Translations under genes and position numbers: made by a program
In this document: positions 54,054-63,010 of the stretch, piece by piece
Numbering within the stretch: position 1 is the stretch's first letter
Layout of the letters: each line of letters starts with the position of its first letter
Notes under the pieces: generated by a model
What the model was told of the DNA's origin: nothing
Seen by the model: only the letters and a program-made list of their open reading frames with translations
Database searches by the model: none
Source: Pseudarthrobacter sp. IC2-21
GTDB lineage: Bacteria; Actinomycetota; Actinomycetes; Actinomycetales; Micrococcaceae
NCBI RefSeq assembly: GCF_034048115.1
Contig: NZ_CP139145.1
Coordinates: forward strand, 2,418,001 to 2,482,000
Length of the DNA stretch: 64,000 nucleotides
Direction of reading: 5' to 3'

Positions 54054-56800
54054 CCGCAGACTGGCCCGGCGTTGACCCCGAATGGTCCCGGGAAATTGAC
54101 GTGCCGTCCACCTCAGCGGCGGATAAACCCGGCGCTGTGCGCACCTGGCACCTGCTCGATAACGGTCCGCAGCTCGCGCGCCGGGGACTGGTTCCTGCCG
54201 GCACGCTGCTGTGCGTGCACGGCAACCCGACGTGGTCCTTCCTCTGGCGCAGCCTGCTGGCCGCCGGCTCGGACGCCGGGTCCGCCGCCACTTCGGATAC
54301 CGGTACCGCCGCCGGGCGGCCGTGGCGCGTGGTGGCCGTGGACCAACTGGACATGGGCTTTTCGGAGCGAACCGGAACGTTCCGGCCCCTGGCAGACCGC
54401 ATCAACGACCTGGCCGACCTCACCGCCGCCCTCGGGCTGGACGGGCCGGTGGTCACGGTGGGCCATGACTGGGGCGGCGTCATCAGCCTGGGCTGGGCGC
54501 TGGCACACCAGGAACAGCTCGCCGGGGTGGTGCTGACCAACACCGCGGTCCACCAGCCCGCCGGCTCCCCCATCCCGGCGGCGCTGCGGCTCGCCCTGCA
54601 CCCTGCCGTCCACCGCTGGGGAACGACGACGTCGGACGCCTTCCTGCGGGTCACGCGTGCCCTGGCCCGTCCGCCCCTGGCCGCGGAGGTCCGCCGCGCT
54701 TTCATGGCCCCTTACCGCGGCGCCGGCCGCCGCACGGGCGTTGGCAACTTTGTTGCCGACATCCCGGCGGACGCGTCCCATCCCAGCTACCCGGCACTCA
54801 ATGACGTCGCCGAAGGCCTGCGAGGGCTGAGCGTTCCCGCGCTGATGCTCTGGGGCCCCGCTGATCCGATCTTCTCCGACCGGTACCTGAAGGACCTGCT
54901 CGGCCGTCTGCCGCACGCGCAGGTGCACCGTTTCGAAGGTGCCGGGCACCTCGTCGCCGAGGACCGGGACATCGCCGCCCCCGTCTTCGAATGGCTCGCC
55001 GGGCTTGGCCTGGCTGAGTCGTCCGCTCTTCCGCCGAAGGACGCCGCGGCCGGCGCTCCTGAGCCGGCGGACCACGCCGCAACGGAACAGGCAGGCACCG
55101 CTGTTCCGCCCCTCTGGGCGCCGCTCACCGGACTGGCAGCAGGAGCCGACGGCGGGGACACCGCCGTCGCGGAAATGGCTGCGGACGGGCAGGTCACCCG
55201 CTCTCTCACTTGGCTGGAGCTCGAACAGAACATAGCCCGCCTTGCGGCGGGGCTGCGGGACATCGGGGTGGGGCCGCAGAAAAGGGTGAGCCTGATGGTT
55301 CCGCCCGGCGTGGACCTGACCGTGGTGCTCTACGCCTGCCTGCGGCTCGGCGCGGTGGTGGTCGTGGCCGACGCCGGCCTTGGCACCCGCGGACTGAGCC
55401 GCGCAGTGAAAGGCGCCACCCCGGATTTCCTCATCGGAATCGACAGGGCCCTCACCGCCGCCTTGGTACTCGGGTGGCCCGGCCGGCGGATCAGCGTGCG
55501 GGAGTTACCCGCCGCCCGGCGCCGGCTCCTGGGAGTGGAAACCTCCCTCACCGCGCTCGCCCGCCGCGGAAGCCGCGCCGGTGAGGGGCCGACGTCGGAC
55601 TCTTCCGTTCCGGACGCGGCTCCGGCTCCCGACGCACCGGCCGCCGTCCTCTTTACGTCCGGTTCCACCGGACCTGCCAAGGGCGTTCTCTACACCCACC
55701 GGCAGCTCGCCGCGATGCGCGATACCCTGGCCGCAACGCTGGGGATCCGTCCGGGCGCACGGCTGGTGGCGGGCTTCGCACCGTTCGCTCTCCTGGGGCC
55801 CGCCCTCGGAGCGGTTTCGGTGACCCCTGCCATGGACGTCACGGCACCGCGCACCCTCACGGCCCGCGCGCTGGCAGACGCCGCCGCATCCATTGACGCC
55901 ACCGTGGTCTTCGCCTCGCCGGCGGCCCTCCGGAACGTCCTCGCCACCGCGGGGAGCCTGAGCCCCGCCGGGCACGGGGCACTGGAGCGCGTGGAGTTGC
56001 TGCTCTCCGCCGGCGCACCGGTCCCGGAGCCCCTCCTCGCCGAGGTGCAGCGGCTTATGCCGCGGGCTTCGCTGCACACCCCGTACGGGATGACCGAAGC
56101 GCTGCCTGTCACGGATATCTGCCTGGAGCAGATCCGCGCGGCCCGGGCGGACGCGGACGCACGAACCATGCCCGGAGCAGGCAATGGCGTGTGTGTTGGC
56201 CTGCCCGTGAACGGCGCGCGCGTAGCCGTGATCCCTTTGGCCGAAGACGGAACCGCCCCGGGTGACTGCCCGGTCACGGCGCCGGGGGTGACCGGCGAGA
56301 TTCTGGTCAGCGCGCCGCATGTGAAAGAGGCGTACGACAGGCTCTGGCTGACCCAGCGGGAGAGCGTCCGCACCGCCGGCTGGCACCGCACGGGCGATGT
56401 TGGGCATTTTGACGCCGCGGGCCGGCTCTGGGTGGAAGGCCGCCTCGCGCACGTCGTGACGGCGCCGGGTTCGGTGGTGACGCCGGTGGGTGCCGAGCAG
56501 GCCATCGAACACCTGGACGACGTCGGGCTGGCCGCCGTTGTGGGGGTCGGCCCCGCCGGGACGCAGGCCGTCGTGGCGGTCGTCGAGACGGTGCCTGCTG
56601 TGCGCCGGGCCGGGCCCGCCGCGCCGCACCTGGCCGGACGGGTGCGGGACGCCGCGCGCCTCGCGGGCGTCAGTGTCTCCGCCGTGCTTGCGGTCCCCGC
56701 CCAGCCAACCGATATTCGCCACAACGCCAAGATCGACAGGACCCGCCTGGCGCGGTGGGCCTCCCGCGTACTGGCCGGCGGCCGCCCGGGCACGCCATGA
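54050..56800 (+). CDS. oleBC: OleBC fusion: beta-lactone decarboxylase and beta-lactone synthetase
   Basis: 916 residues. Residues 1-325 form an alpha/beta hydrolase of haloalkane-dehalogenase type with HGNPTWSFLWR, nucleophile Asp140 in VGHDWGG and a late His in GAGHLVAED (OleB). A Pro/Ala linker (about 326-360) leads to an ANL-superfamily ligase: TSGSTGPAKG (536-545), TPYGMTEALP and RTGDVGHFD (OleC). OleC closes beta-hydroxyacids to beta-lactones and OleB decarboxylates them to cis-olefins. Fusion of B and C is known from Micrococcus and relatives. GTG start overlaps oleA, stop overlaps oleD. Confidence 0.93.
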   Translation: MTADWPGVDPEWSREIDVPSTSAADKPGAVRTWHLLDNGPQLARRGLVPAGTLLCVHGNPTWSFLWRSLLAAGSDAGSAATSDTGTAAGRPWRVVAVDQLDMGFSERTGTFRPLADRINDLADLTAALGLDGPVVTVGHDWGGVISLGWALAHQEQLAGVVLTNTAVHQPAGSPIPAALRLALHPAVHRWGTTTSDAFLRVTRALARPPLAAEVRRAFMAPYRGAGRRTGVGNFVADIPADASHPSYPALNDVAEGLRGLSVPALMLWGPADPIFSDRYLKDLLGRLPHAQVHRFEGAGHLVAEDRDIAAPVFEWLAGLGLAESSALPPKDAAAGAPEPADHAATEQAGTAVPPLWAPLTGLAAGADGGDTAVAEMAADGQVTRSLTWLELEQNIARLAAGLRDIGVGPQKRVSLMVPPGVDLTVVLYACLRLGAVVVVADAGLGTRGLSRAVKGATPDFLIGIDRALTAALVLGWPGRRISVRELPAARRRLLGVETSLTALARRGSRAGEGPTSDSSVPDAAPAPDAPAAVLFTSGSTGPAKGVLYTHRQLAAMRDTLAATLGIRPGARLVAGFAPFALLGPALGAVSVTPAMDVTAPRTLTARALADAAASIDATVVFASPAALRNVLATAGSLSPAGHGALERVELLLSAGAPVPEPLLAEVQRLMPRASLHTPYGMTEALPVTDICLEQIRAARADADARTMPGAGNGVCVGLPVNGARVAVIPLAEDGTAPGDCPVTAPGVTGEILVSAPHVKEAYDRLWLTQRESVRTAGWHRTGDVGHFDAAGRLWVEGRLAHVVTAPGSVVTPVGAEQAIEHLDDVGLAAVVGVGPAGTQAVVAVVETVPAVRRAGPAAPHLAGRVRDAARLAGVSVSAVLAVPAQPTDIRHNAKIDRTRLARWASRVLAGGRPGTP

Positions 56801-57792
56801 GGGTGCTGGTCACCGGCGCAAGCGGGCTGCTGGGACGTGAAGTGGCCCGGCTGCTGGTGCGGCAGGGGCACGCCGTCACGACGTTCCAGCGCCGCGCCGC
56901 GGGGGTCGACGGCGCCGCGGACTTTTCGGGGTCCGTTACGGACGGGGACGCGGTCCGACGTGCGGTGGCCGGGTTCGAAGGCGTCATCCATCTCGCGGCG
57001 AAGGTCTCCTTCACGGGGCGTGCCGCTGACTTCCATGAGGTTAATGTCGAAGGGACCCGCCGGCTGATCGAGGCCGCCCGCGAGGCAGGCGTGCGGGACC
57101 TGGTGTTCGTCTCCTCCCCCTCGGTGGCCAACTCAGGGGCCGCCATTGCCGGGCTGGGTGCCGAACCGGCAGACCCGGCCCGCGCACACGGGGATTACTC
57201 CCGCACGAAGGCAGCCGCGGAACTGCTGGCGCTGGCAGCGGACTCACGGGAATTCCGGGTCGCGGCGGTACGCCCCCATATTGTCTGGGGGCCGGGCGAT
57301 ACCCAGTTGGTGGAACGGGTGCTCGAGCGGGCCGCCCGCGGCCGCCTGCCGCTGCTCGACGCGGGCGCCGCCCTGATCGACACCACGTATGTGGACAACG
57401 CCGCCTCCGCCATCGTTGCCGCGCTGCACCGCATGGAACAGGTCCACGGCCGGGCCCTCGTGGTCAGCAACGGCGAACCCCGCCCGGTGGGTGAGCTGCT
57501 GGCTGGCATCTGTGCGGCGGGCGGCGTGCCGGCGCCATCGTGGCGGGTGCCGGGCAGGATTGCCCGTGCGGCGGGATCCGTGGTGGAAAAGATCTGGCTC
57601 CGTTCCGGCAGGGAGGATGAGCCGCCCATGACACGGTTCCTCGCCGAGCAGCTCTCCACCGCCCACTGGTTCGACCAGCGCGAGACCCGTGCGCTCCTCG
57701 ATTGGACCCCCGCCGTCTCCCTTGACGAGGGCCTGGCGAAGCTGGCCGCACACTACGGCGCGCCAACGACCGCACGGACTGTGCGTCCGTAA
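56797..57792 (+). CDS. oleD: OleD, NADPH-dependent 2-alkyl-3-ketoacid reductase
   Basis: 331 residues of the extended SDR/3-beta-HSD type. TGASGLLG binds the cofactor, Tyr-x3-Lys is in DYSRTKAAAE with the serine in VFVSSPSV, and RPHIVWGPGD follows. OleD reduces the OleA product to the beta-hydroxyacid used by OleC. The ATG overlaps the oleBC stop by 4 bases, so oleA-oleBC-oleD is one coupled operon. Confidence 0.92.
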   Translation: MRVLVTGASGLLGREVARLLVRQGHAVTTFQRRAAGVDGAADFSGSVTDGDAVRRAVAGFEGVIHLAAKVSFTGRAADFHEVNVEGTRRLIEAAREAGVRDLVFVSSPSVANSGAAIAGLGAEPADPARAHGDYSRTKAAAELLALAADSREFRVAAVRPHIVWGPGDTQLVERVLERAARGRLPLLDAGAALIDTTYVDNAASAIVAALHRMEQVHGRALVVSNGEPRPVGELLAGICAAGGVPAPSWRVPGRIARAAGSVVEKIWLRSGREDEPPMTRFLAEQLSTAHWFDQRETRALLDWTPAVSLDEGLAKLAAHYGAPTTARTVRP

Positions 57793-57888
57793 CGAGACGC
57801 CGGACGCAGCGATGAAGGCGCGTGGCGCTGCCCGTTTCGCGGGGTTGTGCGGGTTTCCACAGACTTGGCCGCAGACTGACCGGTCGCC

Positions 57889-57917
57889 TTGTTGAGGGTT
57901 TAAGCGGAGCCTAGAAT
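57889..57917 (+). promoter_or_regulatory. Strong promoter upstream of the structured leader
   Basis: TTGTTG (57889-57894), 17-base spacer, TAGAAT (57912-57917). Both hexamers are close to consensus, unusual in this GC-rich sequence. Transcription would start near 57924 and produce a leader of about 230 nt before the ATG at 58154. Confidence 0.7.
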
Positions 57918-58153
57918 CGCACCAACAGGGTTGCTATGAGCTGCTCAGCTTGGTGGTCTCTCACGGGTCTTCGGACCGGTTCCAGCCAAGCTAATTCCAT
58001 CACCGGTGCAGACGGCGGGGAAGCAGCACAGGAGCGTCAGCCCTGCGGACAACTGAATGTCTTGGTTTGGCTGCCCCTGGGGGGAGCGGCAACGGCCCGA
58101 AGCAACTCGCTGCGGGCCTGCTACGCAACAGCGCACTCAATCCAGGAGTTCAC
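57918..58153 (+). promoter_or_regulatory. Candidate structured leader RNA (riboswitch-like), unknown class
   Basis: The leader holds several helices. AGCTTGG (57947-57953) pairs with CCAAGCT (57986-57992) and encloses GGTC-TTCG-GACC (57966-57977), a UUCG tetraloop. CACCAA (57920-57925) can instead pair with TTGGTG (57950-57955), which is exclusive with the first helix. CAGCC/GGCTG (58038-58042, 58069-58073) encloses GACA-ACTGAA-TGTC; GGCCCG/CGGGCC (58094-58099, 58113-58118) lies before the AGGAG at 58144-58148. I could not match it to a known riboswitch class. The whole interval from the oleD stop to this gene has no other gene. Confidence 0.5.
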
Positions 58154-61100
58154 ATGCCCGTATCCTCAGCCGAGCGTTCCCTGCAGCCCCTGCGGCAGAC
58201 CGTCCTGGCAGTGACCCTCGCGCTCGTAGCTGCGCTCTTGCCTGTTGGCCTGCCGGCGTCCTTCCTCGCCAGCGCGGCAGCGGCCGACCCCTGCGCTCCC
58301 CTGATCAACGCCATCGCATGCGAGAACTCCAAGCCCGGAAGCCCGCCCTCTGAGTGGGATATCTCCGGGGCAGGCGATTCCGACATTCAGGGCTTTGCCA
58401 CCGAAATCAGTGTCAATGCCGGCCAGCCCATCCGGTTCAAAGTGGACACCACCGCCGCCAACTACACCATCGGCATCTACCGGACCGGCTGGTATCAGGG
58501 CCTTGGAGCCCGCAAGATCGCCGACGTTACCCCGTCCGCCCTGCGGCAGAACCAGCCGCAGTGCCGGACGGACGTGAGCACTGAACTCTATGACTGTGGC
58601 ACCTGGGCTGTTTCGGCGACATGGCAGGTACCCTCGGCCGCCGTCTCCGGTGTCTACATAGCGCTCCTGACCCGCCCTGACAACGGCGACCAGAGCCACA
58701 TCACCTTCATTGTCCGCAACGATGCGAGCCACTCGGATGTCGTCTTCCAAACATCAGACACGACGTGGCAGGCCTATAACAGCTACGGGGGCTCTAACTT
58801 CTACGAAGGAGCGGCAAACGGGCGCGCGTACAAGGTCAGTTACAACCGGCCCGTCAACACCAGGGGCGGTCCGGACGGCCGGGATTTCTACTTCAGCAAC
58901 GAATATCCGATGGTCCGCTTCCTGGAGAAAAATGGCTATGACGTCAGCTATATCAGCGGCGTGGATACCGATCGCAGCGGAGGCCTGCTTCGCAACCACA
59001 AAACGTTCCTTTCAGTGGGGCACGATGAATATTGGTCGGGGGCACAGCGGGCCAATGTGACGGCGGCCCGTGATGCGGGCGTCAATCTCCAGTTCCTCTC
59101 CGGAAACGAAATGTACTGGCGCACACGGTACGAACCGTCCGCAGTGGATGGGGCCGGGTACCGGACCATCACCTCCTACAAGGAAACGTGGGCCAACAGC
59201 AAGATCGATCCCAGCACTGAATGGACGGGCACGTGGCGCGATCCCCGGTATGCCTCACAGGCCAACGGCGGCGGCCTGCCTGAAAACGGCCTCACGGGCA
59301 CGCTGTACATGTCGAATTTCTCAGATTTGCCCGTTACCGTCAGCGCCGCGGAAGGTAAGGCCCGGCTTTGGCGCGGCACCTCACTCGCCACTCTCGCGAC
59401 CGGGACATCGGCCCAGCTGGCCCCGCACACGGTGGGCTACGAATCCAACGAGGACCTGGACAACGGGTTCCGGCCAGCAGGACTCATCCGGCTGTCCACA
59501 ACCACCGGGCCGGTAGACCAGTACCTTCAGGACTACGGAAACACGGTCAAAGCCGGAACAACCACCCACAACATCACGCTGTACCGTGCGGCCAGCGGGG
59601 CCCTGGTTTTCTCCGCGGGCAGCGTTCAGTGGACGTGGGGCCTTGACCAGGAGCATGACGGCCCCGGGGCGCCGGCAGATCCTCGGATGCAGCAGGCTCA
59701 AGTGAACCTGCTGGCCGATATGGGCGCCCAGCCGGGAACACGGGACCCTGCGCTCGCGCCCGCCACAGCCAGCACTGATACCGCTGGCCCGGTGGTCACC
59801 ATAGCCTCCCCTGCCGAAGGTGCTTCAATACCGCAAGGAAGCAGTGTCACTGCCTCCGGGAGTGCCACTGACACCGGGGGAATTGTTTCAGGCGTGGAAG
59901 TCTCCACCGACGGCGGAGCTTCCTGGCATCCCGCCCAGGGAAAGCAGAACTGGACGTACACCTACATCCAGAAGGGGCTGTCCAGCGCCACGCTGAAAGT
60001 CCGTGCCGTGGACGACAGCGCCAACATCGGCGCCGCGGCAACCCGCAGCCTCAACCTGACCGGCCCTTACACGGTCTTCGGCAGCCAGGTTCCGGCTGTG
60101 GTGGATTCCGGGGACGGCGGAGCGTACGAGCTCGGCTTGAAGGTCACCCCAACGGTGGATGGTTTCATCACCGGTGTGCGGTTCTACAAGAGCACCGCCA
60201 ACACCGGAACGCACGTAGGCTCCCTGTGGAACTCCGCCGGCCAGCGTGTGGCCAGTGCAACCTTCGCAGCGGAAACGGCCAGCGGCTGGCAGAAGGTCCT
60301 GTTTTCCCAGCCAGTTGCCGTGGGGGCCGGCCAGACCTACACCGTGTCGTACACAGCGCCGCGTGGCCACTACGCCGCCAAGGACCGCCAGTGGGACAGC
60401 TTCGGCTTCAACGATCCGCCGCTGACGGTCGCCGGCGGCTTCGCCAGCCCGCCGGCCGGAGTCTATGGCAGCCCGGATGCCTACCCGACGAGCAGCTACG
60501 GCAACGGAAACTATTACGTCGACGCCGTCTTTGACACCACAGACACCACGCCGCTGACGGCCGCAGGGCAGTGGCCCTTGGGCGGTTCGTCAAGCGTTCC
60601 GCAATCCACCACGGTGGGGGCCGTCTTCTCCAAGCCGGTAACGGCGTCAAGCGTCCAGCTGAAACTCACGGCCGCTGCCGGGACCGACGTCGCGGGGACC
60701 ACGGCTTACGACGCTGTGGCACGAAAAGCCACGTTCACGCCTGCGTCCGGCCTCGACCTGGGCACGACCTACACGGCTACGCTCAGTGCCACCGCTTCCA
60801 GTGGCGGATCCCTGACGGCGGGCGGAACCTGGTCCTTCACCACCGTTGTCTCACCGCCTGTGCCGGGGACGTGTCCGTGCAGCTTCTATGACGATTCCGT
60901 GCTTCCGGGACTCCCGGAAGTCAGGGACGGCGTGCCGCTCACCCTGGGCATTCGGTTCTCCAGCACCACCGACGGCACCGTGACCGGCGTCCGCTTCTAC
61001 AAGTCCGTAGGAAATACCGGTACGCACACGGGCACGCTGTTCACTGCCTCCGGCCAACAGTTGGCCACCGTGACGTTCGCCAACGAAAGCACCTCCGGTT

Positions 61101-62929
61101 GGCAGACAGCGTACTTCAACCAGCCTGTTGGCATGACCGCCAATACGGAATACATCATGGCTTACAAGACCACCACCGGCACGTACTCAGCGACCGTCAA
61201 CGGGTTCGGCCCGGGACTTAGCGCAGGCAATCTGAGGGCATCTTCGGACGCGGGCGCCTACTCCTACTCCAGTGATTTCCCCAATTCCCGTTCAACGGCC
61301 AGCTACCTCGTCGATGTGGTGGTCCAGTACCCGGATCCGCCCTTTACCGCCACCGCCCAGTCACCACTGCCCGGCTCATCAAGCGTGGCGCTGAACAGCG
61401 CAGTGTCCGCGGTCTTCTCCAAAGCCCTCACGGCATCCACCGTGAAGGCCACCCTCACCGGCCCGGGTACGGCGTCCGTCCAGGGGACGACGGCCTTCGA
61501 CGCCGCAACGTCCAGGATGACCTTCACCCCCTCGGCCCCGTTGGCTGCCGGCACCACCTACACAGCCACAGTGACAGCCACCTCCGCAACAGGCCAACAG
61601 CTCAGTTCCGGCGGCTCCTGGACCTTCACCACAGTCCCGGCACCGCGGACCGAAGGGACCTGCCCCTGCACCCTTTACCAGGACACCGTCACGCCCACGC
61701 TGATGGAGGCAAATGACGGCATCCCGGTGGCTTTGGGAGTCCGGTTCGCAAGTTCGGCTGCCGGCACCATTAGCGGCATCCGGTTCTACAAGGCCGCCGG
61801 CAATACCGGCACACACACCGGCTCGCTCTTCACCGTCACAGGCCAGCAGCTCGCCACGGTGACCTTCAGCGGGGAAACCTCAGCGGGCTGGCAGACTGCG
61901 ACCTTCAGCCAGCCGGTGGCCATCGCGGCCGACACGGAATACGTTGCCGCCTACCGCTCCCCCAGCGGCATCTATTCGGCCTCGCCCGGAGGGTTCGCCT
62001 CAGGGTTCACCAGCGGTCCGCTCCGCACGGCCTCGGGTTCCGGTTCCTTCTCCTACAGCGGCGACTTCCCGTCGTCGGGCTCCAGCGCCAGCTACCTGGT
62101 GGACCTTGTGTTTGAACAGGGCGGCAGCACACCGCCCCCGCCGGCACCCTTGACTGTCACCGCCCAGTCGCCGGCGCCGAATGCAACCGGCGTGGTGCAG
62201 AGCGCCCAGCCGAGCCTGACCCTGTCCGCCGCCGTGCAACCAGGATCGGCACTGGTGCTCTCGGCAGGAGGCGGCAACGTATCCGGCTCGTCGGCGCTGT
62301 CCGCGGATGCCCGCACCATCACGTTCAGCCCCGCACAGCCCTTACCTTCGAATACGCAGATCACCGCGAGCGCCAGCAACGTTGTGTCCACAACGGGCAC
62401 CTCGCTCGCTCCCACATCCTGGCAATTCACAACAGTCAACGCGGCGCCGGCGGCCCAGACCCTGTTTTCGTCCATGGTCCCCCAAGTGGCCGCCGCCGCT
62501 GACACCCGTGCCATCGAGCTGGGCACGGCGTTCCGGACCACGGCCCCAGGTAGGGTCACCGCCCTCCGCTTCTACAAGGGACCCAGCAACACGGGCATCC
62601 ACACCGGATCGCTCTGGGATCCGGCAGGTGCCAGGCTGGTCCGCCTGACTTTTACCAATGAAACGGCCACCGGATGGCAGTCCGCGGTATTGGCCAGCCC
62701 CATCCGGCTGACCGTCGGCGCCAACTACGTTGTCTCGTACAACGCGCCGGTTGGGCGCTACTCGTACACCCCCAACTTCTTTACCCAGATCTGGTCAAGC
62801 GGCGTCCTCCGCGCGCCCACCACCAACGGGTTGTACCGCCTGGGATCAGGAACGGCAGTACCGAACCGGACGGACACCGCCACGAACTACTTCGTTGACG
62901 TGGTGTTCGCGCCTGATCCGGCAGGCTGA
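58154..62929 (+). CDS. Large secreted protein with DMFase-like, Ig-like and DUF4082 repeats
   Basis: 1591 residues. A signal peptide (1-46) ends near ASAAAADP. Residues ~50-540 resemble the N,N-dimethylformamidase beta-subunit-like domain (GFATEISVNAGQPI, FKVDTT..YTIGIYRTGWYQGLGAR, VGHDEYWS, GNEMYWRTRY). An Ig-like domain follows (545-640). Then DUF4082 modules at about 641-795, 905-1058, 1169-1321 and 1434-1589 alternate with SbsA-like Ig domains at 796-899, 1061-1165 and 1330-1429. Such modules suggest extracellular polysaccharide or surface binding; substrate and catalysis are unknown. ATG at 58154 has AGGAG 5 bases upstream. The 230-nt leader suggests strong regulation. Confidence 0.82.
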   Translation: MPVSSAERSLQPLRQTVLAVTLALVAALLPVGLPASFLASAAAADPCAPLINAIACENSKPGSPPSEWDISGAGDSDIQGFATEISVNAGQPIRFKVDTTAANYTIGIYRTGWYQGLGARKIADVTPSALRQNQPQCRTDVSTELYDCGTWAVSATWQVPSAAVSGVYIALLTRPDNGDQSHITFIVRNDASHSDVVFQTSDTTWQAYNSYGGSNFYEGAANGRAYKVSYNRPVNTRGGPDGRDFYFSNEYPMVRFLEKNGYDVSYISGVDTDRSGGLLRNHKTFLSVGHDEYWSGAQRANVTAARDAGVNLQFLSGNEMYWRTRYEPSAVDGAGYRTITSYKETWANSKIDPSTEWTGTWRDPRYASQANGGGLPENGLTGTLYMSNFSDLPVTVSAAEGKARLWRGTSLATLATGTSAQLAPHTVGYESNEDLDNGFRPAGLIRLSTTTGPVDQYLQDYGNTVKAGTTTHNITLYRAASGALVFSAGSVQWTWGLDQEHDGPGAPADPRMQQAQVNLLADMGAQPGTRDPALAPATASTDTAGPVVTIASPAEGASIPQGSSVTASGSATDTGGIVSGVEVSTDGGASWHPAQGKQNWTYTYIQKGLSSATLKVRAVDDSANIGAAATRSLNLTGPYTVFGSQVPAVVDSGDGGAYELGLKVTPTVDGFITGVRFYKSTANTGTHVGSLWNSAGQRVASATFAAETASGWQKVLFSQPVAVGAGQTYTVSYTAPRGHYAAKDRQWDSFGFNDPPLTVAGGFASPPAGVYGSPDAYPTSSYGNGNYYVDAVFDTTDTTPLTAAGQWPLGGSSSVPQSTTVGAVFSKPVTASSVQLKLTAAAGTDVAGTTAYDAVARKATFTPASGLDLGTTYTATLSATASSGGSLTAGGTWSFTTVVSPPVPGTCPCSFYDDSVLPGLPEVRDGVPLTLGIRFSSTTDGTVTGVRFYKSVGNTGTHTGTLFTASGQQLATVTFANESTSGWQTAYFNQPVGMTANTEYIMAYKTTTGTYSATVNGFGPGLSAGNLRASSDAGAYSYSSDFPNSRSTASYLVDVVVQYPDPPFTATAQSPLPGSSSVALNSAVSAVFSKALTASTVKATLTGPGTASVQGTTAFDAATSRMTFTPSAPLAAGTTYTATVTATSATGQQLSSGGSWTFTTVPAPRTEGTCPCTLYQDTVTPTLMEANDGIPVALGVRFASSAAGTISGIRFYKAAGNTGTHTGSLFTVTGQQLATVTFSGETSAGWQTATFSQPVAIAADTEYVAAYRSPSGIYSASPGGFASGFTSGPLRTASGSGSFSYSGDFPSSGSSASYLVDLVFEQGGSTPPPPAPLTVTAQSPAPNATGVVQSAQPSLTLSAAVQPGSALVLSAGGGNVSGSSALSADARTITFSPAQPLPSNTQITASASNVVSTTGTSLAPTSWQFTTVNAAPAAQTLFSSMVPQVAAAADTRAIELGTAFRTTAPGRVTALRFYKGPSNTGIHTGSLWDPAGARLVRLTFTNETATGWQSAVLASPIRLTVGANYVVSYNAPVGRYSYTPNFFTQIWSSGVLRAPTTNGLYRLGSGTAVPNRTDTATNYFVDVVFAPDPAG
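60076..62920. repeat. Four-fold DUF4082 / Ig-like module repeat
   Basis: Repeats recur about every 800 bases. Each DUF4082 copy contains G(V/I/L)RFYK(S/A/G)..NTG(T/I)H(V/T)G(S/T)L, then (S/T)GWQ and a C-terminal Y(F/L)VDVV-like strand; each Ig copy contains (A/S)VFSK..TAS and (S)FTTV. Copies 2 and 3 are the closest pair, also sharing the opening GTCPC. DNA identity in the NTGTHTG core is high enough to allow recombination. Confidence 0.8.
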
Positions 62930-62938
62930 ATGACGTGA

Positions 62939-62977
62939 ACAGACCGGCAGCGGGTTTTCCTCCCGCCGCCGGTCTGT
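62939..62977 (+). terminator. Hairpin after the secreted protein gene
   Basis: ACAGACCGGC pairs with GCCGGTCTGT (62939-62948, 62968-62977), extended inward by GCGGG/CCCGC after one mismatch, with a TTTTCCT loop. It lies 10 bases after the stop and between convergent genes. Confidence 0.75.
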
Positions 62978-63010
62978 GTGATGACGCAAGCCTCGATGAC
63001 CGGCTCGGCC

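Noticed and set aside
57918..58153. Leader as a c-di-AMP (ydaO) riboswitch
   Set aside because: The terminal ydaO core (CCCGAC-AGCUAACCUCG-like) and the GGGGUGAAUCC block were not found.
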